In this document: in pieces, positions 47,746 through 56,468 of the stretch
Layout of the letters: every line of letters starts with the position of its first letter
How positions within the stretch are numbered: the stretch's first letter is position 1
DNA from: Gammaproteobacteria bacterium
Lineage (GTDB): Bacteria; Pseudomonadota; Gammaproteobacteria; Thiohalomonadales; Thiohalomonadaceae
DNA length: 64,000 nt
NCBI GenBank assembly: GCA_026196575.1
Contig: JAPHSX010000013.1
Location: 41,327-105,326 of the forward strand
Direction: 5' to 3'
The notes under the pieces: generated by a model
Seen by the model: only the letters and a program-made list of their open reading frames with translations
The model's database searches: none
Told to the model about the DNA's origin: nothing
Position numbers and translations under genes: made by a program

Positions 47746-48989
47746 AGATATTCGCGCAACACCTGTAGATAGCGCTCTACCATGTCGGCATGTTGCGCCA
47801 CGGTTGCCCTGGCCCGTTGGCCCAGGGCGTGCCGCTCGGTCTCATCCTCAAGCAGGGTGGTGAAGGCCTGGCTCAACCCTTCCACTGACGTGACCTGAAT
47901 CACCCCCTTGCCCTGTAGCAGGAGGTGGGCCTCGTGGCTGAAGTTCTCCAGATGCGGTCCGGTGATCACCGCCTTGCCCAGCGCGGCCGGTTCGAGAATG
48001 TTTTGCCCCCCCGTCGCCACCAGCGAGCCCCCCATAAAGACCACTTTTGCGCCGGCCATGAAGGCGCGCAGTTCGCCAAGGGTGTCGGCAAGGTAGAGCC
48101 GGGTGGTGGCGTTGGGTGACTCGCCACGGCTGCGTATCTTAGTGGAGAGCTGAAAGGGGGCGAGGTCGCGCAGGATGGTATCAAGCCGTTGTGGGTGGCG
48201 CGGGGCGATCACTAGCAGCTCCTCCCGCCCGGTCGCCAGCCACGCCTTGATGATTAACAGCTCCTCACCGTCGCGTGTGGAGGCGGCGAGTACGTAGTCG
48301 CGTCCCAGGTCGATGGGGGCGGGGGCCTCGCCGGTGAGGACGGCAAACTTGATATTACCGACCACGCGGCACTGCGCGCTTGTCGCCCCCAGGGTGAGGA
48401 AGTTGTCCCGATCCTCAGCGGAGCGGGCTAGGACAAGGCGGGTGCGCCGCAGGCAGTCGCGGTAGAGCTGGCGCAGCCAGCGGGGGGCGCGCAGGGTGCG
48501 GGTCGAGACTCGGCCGTTGATGATGATGAGCGGCGTCTTGCCCTCACTGCAGAGCTGGTAAAGGTTGGGCCACAGCTCGGTCTCCATGATGATGCCGAGG
48601 CGCGGCTGGCACTGCGCCAGAAATCGGCCCATGGCACCGCGCCAGTCCATCGGCAGGTAGGCATGCACCACGCCAGCGGGTAGCCTGCTGCGGGCGATGG
48701 CCCCGCTGCTGGCGGTGTTGCTGGTGAGCAGCAGCGGCAGCCCTGGCCGCTCCCGGTGCAGGGTCTCAAGCAGCGGCATGAGGGCGTTGACCTCACCGAC
48801 CGAGGCGGCGTGAAACCAGACCGGGCGCTCCTCAAAACGGGGATGGCCCCGACCGCGGCGCTGTGACGAGTAACTGTTGTCCCGATAACGCCGCCCCTCA
48901 CGCCAGAAGCGCCAGCGCAGGTAGGGGGTGAGCAGCCACAGCAGGGTGCGGTAGAGGGTGAGCGATAGCAGTGGCGGGGCAGCCTTCAT
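47742..48989 (-). CDS. waaA: Kdo transferase
   Basis: The 415-residue inner-membrane-associated GT-B enzyme adds Kdo to lipid IVA. ATG 48989 gives the N-terminal anchor LSLTLYRTLLWLLTPYL. Motifs are VWFHAASVGEVNALMPLLE, LPLLLTSNTASSGA, YLPMDWRGAMGRFL, METELWPNLY, and the late GGSLVATGGQNILEPAALGKAVITGPH. It overlaps the acyltransferase gene by 4 bp upstream (ATGA) and kdkA by 4 bp at the 3' end. Secure assignment. Confidence 0.97.
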   Translation of the reverse strand: MKAAPPLLSLTLYRTLLWLLTPYLRWRFWREGRRYRDNSYSSQRRGRGHPRFEERPVWFHAASVGEVNALMPLLETLHRERPGLPLLLTSNTASSGAIARSRLPAGVVHAYLPMDWRGAMGRFLAQCQPRLGIIMETELWPNLYQLCSEGKTPLIIINGRVSTRTLRAPRWLRQLYRDCLRRTRLVLARSAEDRDNFLTLGATSAQCRVVGNIKFAVLTGEAPAPIDLGRDYVLAASTRDGEELLIIKAWLATGREELLVIAPRHPQRLDTILRDLAPFQLSTKIRSRGESPNATTRLYLADTLGELRAFMAGAKVVFMGGSLVATGGQNILEPAALGKAVITGPHLENFSHEAHLLLQGKGVIQVTSVEGLSQAFTTLLEDETERHALGQRARATVAQHADMVERYLQVLREYL

Positions 48990-49912
48990 CGGCGGTAGGG
49001 GCTGGGTTCGTTGCCGGGGCGGCTCTTGAAGCGCTTGTGCAGCCACAGGTACTGTGCCGGCACCCGGCGCACCTGCTCTTCGATGATCCGGTTGGTGCGC
49101 GCGGCATCGGCCAGCTCATCGCCCGAGGGGAACCCCTCCAGCGCCGGTTGCAGGCGGATCACAAAGTGGCCGTTATCCAGACGCTCCGAGGTGTAGGGTA
49201 CCACCGGCGCCCCGGAGAGGCGTGCCATGCGCGCGGTGGTGGTGAGGGTGGCGGTGGGAACACCGAAAAAGGGGGCAAAGACCGAGCGGCGGCGCCCGAA
49301 ATCCTGATCCGGGGCGTACCACACCACCTTGCCGCGTTTCAGGTTGCGCAAAATGGTGCGCATGTCGCCGCTATTGAGCAGGGCGTCGAAGCGCCGCCGG
49401 CGTGCGCTGGAGAGCACCGCCTCGAAGAGCGGATTGCGTGCCGGTTTGTAGATCGGCTGTAGTCCCGTTACATGGTAGGCGAGAAAGCGGCCGCTGATCT
49501 CCAGCGTGGTGTAGTGGCCGCCCAGCAGGATCACCCCCTTGCCCTGGGTGCGCGCCGCCTCCAGATGTTCCAGCCCCTCGATCTGGTAGAGCGGTTTGAG
49601 GCGGCGATCGCCGCCCCACCAGCTCATCCCCCCCTCGAAGATCGAGATGGCCGAGGCGCGGAAGGTTTCGCGCACCAGACGGCGGCGCGCCGCCGCCTCC
49701 ATCTCGGGAAAGCAGTAGCGCAGATTGATCTCCGCCACCTGGCGGCGACTGCGGATGAGATGGTAGAGCAGGTCGCCGAGGGTGGAGCCGAGCTGGAGTT
49801 GCAGCCGCCATGGCAGCAGCACGCCGAGGCGCATCGCCGCCAGCCCGAGCCAGGTGGGCCAGTGGCGCGGGGCGAGAAATTGCGCGGGTCTGAAAGCCGG
49901 TGCCGCCTCCAT
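48986..49912 (-). CDS. LpxL/LpxM-type lipid A late acyltransferase
   Basis: The 308-residue membrane-associated enzyme starts at ATG 49912. It has FLAPRHWPTWLGLAAMRL, RYCFPEMEAAAR, the catalytic HX4E motif in LLGGHYTTLEISGR, VVWYAPDQDFGRRRSVFAPFFG and PAQYLWLHKRFKSRP. It transfers a fatty acyl chain to Kdo2-lipid IVA or its acylated product. LpxL and LpxM are not separable by eye. It is translationally coupled to waaA, which makes its substrate. Confidence 0.93.
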   Translation of the reverse strand: MEAAPAFRPAQFLAPRHWPTWLGLAAMRLGVLLPWRLQLQLGSTLGDLLYHLIRSRRQVAEINLRYCFPEMEAAARRRLVRETFRASAISIFEGGMSWWGGDRRLKPLYQIEGLEHLEAARTQGKGVILLGGHYTTLEISGRFLAYHVTGLQPIYKPARNPLFEAVLSSARRRRFDALLNSGDMRTILRNLKRGKVVWYAPDQDFGRRRSVFAPFFGVPTATLTTTARMARLSGAPVVPYTSERLDNGHFVIRLQPALEGFPSGDELADAARTNRIIEEQVRRVPAQYLWLHKRFKSRPGNEPSPYRR

Positions 49913-49923
49913 GATCCAGGTGC

Positions 49924-50460
49924 TTAGCGCGGCTTGAGCTGGATGCCGCGCCGCTCGGCCATCTTCTCGCCGATCTGCCTCAACTCCTCGCGGCTGAAGA
50001 TGTGCTGGGCGATCTCCAGCAGCTCCTCGTTCTCCTGGCGGATGTGGTCGCGGTAGGCGGTGGCGAACTGCCGCGCCAGTGCCTGAAAGGCGGCGGTGTC
50101 GCTGATCTCGGTGGGGCGGGTGAGTAGTGGCACCAGTTGCTGCCACAAGGCATCGATACTCTGGTGCTGTTGTTTCAGGCGATACACCCGGTCGGCCAGT
50201 TTGAGGCTGACGCACGCCAGACGCGGGAAGAGATCCTGCTCCTCGTCCTGATGGTGGTGTTTGCCGGCCACCGAGAAGTATTTGTAGATCCCGGACGCCG
50301 CCTCGCGCGTCTGGGCATCAACACCGTTGGCGGCGATGTGATCGGCCAGTGCCAGCAGCCGCTCGCCATGTTGCAACATGCGTTCGTGACAGGCGCGCAG
50401 CAGCGCCAGCGGGTCGCTGAAATCGTAGGCGGCGGGGGGAAGTGGTGTGTGTGTGTTCAT
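49924..50460 (-). CDS. Hemerythrin HHE domain protein
   Basis: The 178-residue protein starts at ATG 50460. It has His/Glu residues spaced as in hemerythrins: LLRACHERMLQHGERL, KHHHQDEEQDLFP, QHQSIDALW and YRDHIRQENEELLEIA, consistent with a di-iron four-helix bundle. It may bind oxygen or NO, store iron or buffer redox stress. It is 11 bp upstream of the lpxL-type gene, so it is co-transcribed with waaA. That link is unexpected and unexplained. Confidence 0.88.
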   Translation of the reverse strand: MNTHTPLPPAAYDFSDPLALLRACHERMLQHGERLLALADHIAANGVDAQTREAASGIYKYFSVAGKHHHQDEEQDLFPRLACVSLKLADRVYRLKQQHQSIDALWQQLVPLLTRPTEISDTAAFQALARQFATAYRDHIRQENEELLEIAQHIFSREELRQIGEKMAERRGIQLKPR

Positions 50461-50512
50461 CTGCCGAATTCTATCAGGGCCAGGTGGTAAAGGGGTAGAT
50501 TCGGGCTGCAAG

Positions 50513-50557
50513 TTGACAGGTGTCAGGGCCAAGGTTCGAATCCCTGACACCTGTCAA
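50513..50557. repeat. Perfect 16-bp inverted repeat downstream of tolC
   Basis: The arms TTGACAGGTGTCAGGG (50513-50528) and CCCTGACACCTGTCAA (50542-50557) are perfectly complementary around a 13-nt loop. The loop and inner arm together read GGTTCGAATCC, like a tRNA T-loop. It lies 4 bp after the tolC stop on the minus strand and may end or protect that transcript, though no T-tract follows. Confidence 0.9.
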
Positions 50558-50561
50558 TGAC

Positions 50562-51866
50562 TTAGTTGAGCCAGCCGTTGACCAGGGTGATGTCCTCTTC
50601 GCTCAGGCTGCCGGCCGCCTGCTTGAGGCGCAGCGAGGCGAGCAGGTAGTCGTAGCGGGCACGGGCGTAGTCGCGCTGGGCGCCGTAGCGTACCTGCTGG
50701 GCGTTGAGCACCTCGACGGCGGTACGGGTGCCGACCTCGAAGCCGGCCTGGGTGGCCTGCAACGCAGTTTGTGCCGAGGAGAGTGCCTGTTTGCGCGCCA
50801 GCACCTGGCTGATGCCGGCGGTGATGCCAAGGTAGGCGCTGCGCACTTCGCGCACCGTGGCGCGGCGTTGTGCCTCCAGCGACTCCTGCGCCTGGGCGTA
50901 GAGGGCGCGGGCCTCGCGGCTCTGCGCGGTGGTGCGACCGCCGGAGTAGATGGGGATGCTCAGTTGCACGCCGATGCTGGTGGTATCCGCCTCGTAGCCG
51001 GTGGGGTCATCGGTGGTGTCGGAGTAACCGTGGCTGGCCACCAGGTCCAGGGTGGGGTAGTGGCCCGCCTCGCGGCGGCTCAACTCTTCGGCGGCGGCGC
51101 GGGCGGCGGCCTCGGCGGCGATAAGCGAGAGGTTTTGGCTACCGGCCTTCTCCACCCACTGGCCGATGTCGGCCGGGTCGGGGGTGAGTAGCGGCATCTC
51201 TTCCTGCAGCGTGGCGGGGGCCAGCGGTTCCTGGCCGGTGATCTCGCGCAGCGCCTCGCGGGCGATATCGAGGCCGTTGCGGGCGGCGATCTCGGCGGCC
51301 ACAGCGCCGTCGTAACCGGCCTGCGCCTCATGTACATCGGTAATGGCGGTGAGTCCCACCTCGAAACGCTGCTGGGTCTGGCGTAGCTGCTGGGCGATGG
51401 CGCGCTGCGTCGCCTCGGCGGTGGCGAGGTTGTCCTGGGCGGCCAGCAGATTGAAGTAGGCCTCGGCCACGCGCAGGATCAGCCCCTGCCGTGCCGCCTC
51501 GTACTGGGCATTGGCCTGGGCGATGCCGGCGTCGGCCACCTTCAGCTGCTGATAGTAGTCGTGGTGGTAGAGGCTCTGCACCAGACTGATACTGTAGCCC
51601 CTCGACTCATAGTCGCTGTTGGTGCCGCCGGTGATGTCACGTTGGTTCTGGGTGAGGTTGGCGCTGGCATTGATCTGTGGCAGCAGTGCGGCGCGGCTCT
51701 GGGCGCGCCCCTGTTGCGCTGCCTGGTTGCCCGCCTCGGCAGCACGCAGGGTCGGGTCGCTCTGCTGCGCCATGCGATAGACATCGAGCAGGTCTTCGGC
51801 GTGGAGCGAGGCGGCGCCCAGCATTAGCGCCGAGGCGGTGAGGAGCTTCAACATAACGGGTTTCAT
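50562..51866 (-). CDS. tolC: Outer-membrane efflux/secretion channel TolC
   Basis: The 434-residue outer-membrane protein has a signal peptide (residues 1-23, ending LHA). It contains two repeats of the outer-membrane efflux domain. Motifs include DLLDVYRMAQQSDPTLRAAEAG, AEAYFNLLAAQDNLATAEA, QRFEVGLTAITDVHEAQA and FEVGTRTAVEVLNAQQ. It forms the trimeric exit duct for RND and type I transporters. It is separate from inner-membrane partners. A PCMT-like gene lies upstream, as in Pseudomonas and other gammaproteobacteria. Confidence 0.95.
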   Translation of the reverse strand: MKPVMLKLLTASALMLGAASLHAEDLLDVYRMAQQSDPTLRAAEAGNQAAQQGRAQSRAALLPQINASANLTQNQRDITGGTNSDYESRGYSISLVQSLYHHDYYQQLKVADAGIAQANAQYEAARQGLILRVAEAYFNLLAAQDNLATAEATQRAIAQQLRQTQQRFEVGLTAITDVHEAQAGYDGAVAAEIAARNGLDIAREALREITGQEPLAPATLQEEMPLLTPDPADIGQWVEKAGSQNLSLIAAEAAARAAAEELSRREAGHYPTLDLVASHGYSDTTDDPTGYEADTTSIGVQLSIPIYSGGRTTAQSREARALYAQAQESLEAQRRATVREVRSAYLGITAGISQVLARKQALSSAQTALQATQAGFEVGTRTAVEVLNAQQVRYGAQRDYARARYDYLLASLRLKQAAGSLSEEDITLVNGWLN

Positions 51867-51999
51867 CGTGCATCCCTTTGCAGCAGTTTAATCATTGGAT
51901 TTGCGGACAAGTCTACTACTAAAAGGGTCAGACTTCCGCCAAATATCAGAGAATACTTATATACTGAGGGTGCCGTGTGGACTCCTCAAGCGGCATTGT

Positions 52000-52662
52000 T
52001 CAGAAGCGGAACGGTGCCTGCACGGCGCTGTTTCGCAGGGGGGCAAGCCAGGTCTCGAATAGCACCTCCTCGCGCCATTCGTTGGCGTTGAGGCGGGTGA
52101 TGAGTCTGGCCTCCATCACCGGCCCCTCGCCCACCACCGCAAAGAGGCGCCCGCCGATCTGCAGATCCTGTTTGAACGGTTCGGGCAGCCGCGGTAGCGA
52201 GCCGGTGATGGCGATGACATCATAGGGTTGATCCAGGCTCCAGCCGCCGGCCGCGTCCCCCACCCTGATCGCGACATTCTCCACGCCGTGCTCGGCAAGT
52301 CGCTTGCCGGCGGCCAGCGCCAGCTCCTCGTGGATCTCCACCGAGGTGACATGGGCGCCGAGACGGGCCAGCAGCAGGGTGATAAAACCGCTGCCGGTGC
52401 CCACCTCCAGCACCCGATCAGCGGGGTGTACCCGGAGGGCCTGTAGCATGCGTGCCTCGACCCGCGGGCACATCATCCGCTCGCCATGGCCAATCGGCAG
52501 CTCCATATCGACAAAGGCGAGGTTACGCTGTTCCGGGGTGACAAACGCCTCGCGCGGGCTGTGCATCACCAGATCCAGCACCGTTTGATCCAGCACACCC
52601 CACGGGCGGATCTGCTGCTCGATCATGTTATGGCGCGCCAGTTCGATATTCATTTCGCTCAT
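52000..52662 (-). CDS. Protein-L-isoaspartate O-methyltransferase family protein
   Basis: The 220-residue SAM-dependent protein starts at ATG 52662, with GTAGAGG upstream. It has NMIEQQIRPWGVLDQTVLDL, PREAFVTPEQRNLAFVD and the SAM motif VLEVGTGSGFITLLLARLG. The protein belongs to the PCMT-like group found beside tolC, which is distinct from canonical Pcm; whether it repairs isoaspartate is unproved. It is divergent from the TPP riboswitch-thiC unit. Confidence 0.9.
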   Translation of the reverse strand: MSEMNIELARHNMIEQQIRPWGVLDQTVLDLVMHSPREAFVTPEQRNLAFVDMELPIGHGERMMCPRVEARMLQALRVHPADRVLEVGTGSGFITLLLARLGAHVTSVEIHEELALAAGKRLAEHGVENVAIRVGDAAGGWSLDQPYDVIAITGSLPRLPEPFKQDLQIGGRLFAVVGEGPVMEARLITRLNANEWREEVLFETWLAPLRNSAVQAPFRF

Positions 52663-52848
52663 GCCTCTACCCTCATTAGTTGTGGCGGCGTAAAGAGTAA
52701 GCGCAAGGGCGGGGAGAGGCAAGACCGGTGCCAGACCAGTGACCGGCGGCGCAGGGGGGCGGCACATAACCGCTGCCGCAGGGCAAGGTCCCAGAGACGG
52801 TTGTCGCTTGATTTGTATGGCTTTTCTGGTTTCAGATCAAGGGTTTAC

Positions 52849-52877
52849 TTGAATCTTGGCGAGCAATGGGATAACTT
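52849..52877 (+). promoter_or_regulatory. Putative sigma70 promoter of thiC
   Basis: TTGAAT (52849-52854) and TAACTT (52872-52877) with a 17-bp spacer lie just before the riboswitch, predicting a transcript start near 52884. The rest of the 52663-52888 divergent region holds no gene. Confidence 0.5.
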
Positions 52878-52887
52878 TAGCGCTTAA

Positions 52888-54887
<2,000 letters not shown>

Positions 54888-54904
54888 CCCGCTGAAGACG
54901 ACGT

Positions 54905-54940
54905 GCGGGAATACCCGCAGGAGGCGCGTGATCGCGCGCC
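54905..54940 (+). terminator. Two short GC-rich hairpins after thiC
   Basis: GCGGG-AATA-CCCGC (54905-54918) and GGCGCG-TGATCG-CGCGCC (54923-54940) follow the thiC stop by 18 bp. They lack a T-run and may be a weak terminator or a processing barrier. Confidence 0.35.
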
Positions 54941-54970
54941 GCAGGTTTGATCCACAGATTGAGACAGATG

Positions 54971-55546
54971 ATGAGTGAAACAGTACAGACTGGACAGGAT
55001 GCCGATAAAGAGAACTATGAGGAGTTGCGTGATGCGATCCGTCACTTTGATCGCGTTGTCCGCTCACAAATTTCCATTCAGGAGCGGCAGGGCGAACGGA
55101 TAAAGAACAGTATTCGTGCCGGTATGGTACTGCTGGTTCTGCTTGCGATCTCCATCTTTGTGATCCTCTATACCATGGTGACACAGGTTAACCTGATATC
55201 GGAGGCCGTTGTCCGGATGGAAAGTGGATTCAGTGAGGTAACCAACCAGATGGTGAAGGTGGACAGGCTGATGACCAGTATGGAGGGCAATGTCCTCCAC
55301 ATGGAGTCGGTCTCCAGCGTGATGCAGGGGATGGATGGCGAGATGGGGAAGATGACCCGGCAGATGGAGCAGATGCAGGGCGAGGTCGATGCGATGAGGG
55401 GTGAGGTGGTGGTGATCCGCCAGCAGGCCGACACCATCACCCACACCGCCGGGGTGATCGATCAGGAGATCTACCGGATGAACCAGAACATCAACCGTAT
55501 GGCCGCCCCGGCGCGCAGCATGAACAAGATGTTCCCCATACCATAA
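54971..55546 (+). CDS. Single-pass membrane protein with Met-rich coiled coil
   Basis: The 191-residue protein has a hydrophilic N-terminus (about 1-48), one transmembrane helix (about 51-70) and a long, mostly helical C-terminal part. That part carries about 15 methionines between residues 83 and 187, many at heptad-like spacing (M118, M121, M125, M128, M132, M135). Positive charges before the helix place the C-terminal part in the periplasm. It ends MAAPARSMNKMFP, close in style to its neighbour's end, so the two are probably paralogues. ATG 54971 is used; 54968 is equally possible. I do not recognise a named family. It follows thiC by 83 bp. Confidence 0.7.
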   Translation: MSETVQTGQDADKENYEELRDAIRHFDRVVRSQISIQERQGERIKNSIRAGMVLLVLLAISIFVILYTMVTQVNLISEAVVRMESGFSEVTNQMVKVDRLMTSMEGNVLHMESVSSVMQGMDGEMGKMTRQMEQMQGEVDAMRGEVVVIRQQADTITHTAGVIDQEIYRMNQNINRMAAPARSMNKMFPIP

Positions 55547-55573
55547 TAGACGCAAGAGCGAAGAGAGCCGAAC

Positions 55574-56125
55574 GTGAATCAGGAACAGCAGCACCTTCTA
55601 TACGCGCAACTTACCACCACCCTGGTCAAGCTGGAGCGTGATATTGAACGCCATCGTGGCGCACGGCGGTATCACATGCGCCGCACCAACATAATGGTAA
55701 AAGTGGGCGTTATTTTTTTGTTGATCATGGCGGTGTTTAATGTGCTCTATCTGGTGGACTTTTATACCCGCATGCAGGTGATCGTCTCCACCATCACCAC
55801 CTTGGGCACGGAGGTGACGGCGGTATCGCAGAATATGGTCCATCTGGCCGGGACGATGGAGAAATTTGATGCGCATGTGGGGCATATGCCGGCGATCAAC
55901 GAGTCGGTCGTGTCGATGGGGGAACGGATGCCGGCGCTCAACAAGGCGATGGAACAGATCCTCGGCAGCGCACGGGTGATCAATTATGAGACGGCAGCGA
56001 TGCGCGCTGATGCGGTGGAGATCAACCGGCGTTTCGGCAGCGTCACGCAGGGAATAAATTTGATGGGCTCGAATGTCAACGCCATTGCCGGACCGATGGG
56101 TAGCCTCAACAGCTTTATGCCGTAA
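55574..56125 (+). CDS. Single-pass membrane coiled-coil protein, probable paralogue of upstream gene
   Basis: The 183-residue protein starts at GTG 55574, with GAAGAGAG upstream. It has a basic N-terminal helix, one transmembrane segment (about 41-62, VKVGVIFLLIMAVFNVLYLV) and a helical periplasmic tail with regularly spaced methionines (M88, M95, M105, M115, M119, M126). The end IAGPMGSLNSFMP resembles the end of the 191-residue neighbour. Spacing of 27 bp suggests one operon and a heteromeric pair. Function unknown. Confidence 0.7.
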   Translation: MNQEQQHLLYAQLTTTLVKLERDIERHRGARRYHMRRTNIMVKVGVIFLLIMAVFNVLYLVDFYTRMQVIVSTITTLGTEVTAVSQNMVHLAGTMEKFDAHVGHMPAINESVVSMGERMPALNKAMEQILGSARVINYETAAMRADAVEINRRFGSVTQGINLMGSNVNAIAGPMGSLNSFMP

Positions 56126-56167
56126 CCCTGGTGGGCACTCGCCAGACCGAATGTTTCATAAATACGC

Positions 56168-56458
56168 ATGATGACTACGATATATGTGATCCTGGGAGTA
56201 CTGACGGGTCTACTGCTCGTTTATCTGCTGTTGCAGAGAGCGATTAACCGAAGCGTAAAAAAGATTACCCCACCCCCGAAGCGCATTCCGGATGACTCCG
56301 TGCAGTGTTTTTCCTGCGGCATGGTGGTGCCGATAGCGAAGGCGTTGGAGAAAAAGGGGCGCTATTTCTGCGGGGTGAAGCGCAATGACCGTAACGGCAA
56401 TCCCGTCGCCGGGGTAGAGAAGAGCGGCGCGGATGAGGCCGATCCCCCGCCGCGCTAA
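56168..56458 (+). CDS. PP0621-like small membrane protein with zinc-binding cysteines
   Basis: The 96-residue protein has an N-terminal transmembrane helix (IYVILGVLTGLLLVYLLL). A short cytoplasmic domain follows, with QCFSCGMVVPIAKALEKKGRYFC, the C-x2-C-G ... F-C pattern of PP0621-type proteins that are thought to bind a metal. The tail is disordered (ADEADPPPR). It follows the coiled-coil pair by 42 bp and could be co-transcribed with it. ATG 56171 is an alternative start. Function unknown. Confidence 0.75.
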   Translation: MMTTIYVILGVLTGLLLVYLLLQRAINRSVKKITPPPKRIPDDSVQCFSCGMVVPIAKALEKKGRYFCGVKRNDRNGNPVAGVEKSGADEADPPPR

Positions 56459-56468
56459 AGTCTGCCGC

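Noticed and set aside
50520..50560. tRNA gene near the tolC end
   Set aside because: Only the T-loop-like GGTTCGAATCC is present; no acceptor stem, D-arm or anticodon arm can be formed, and the whole is a simple hairpin.
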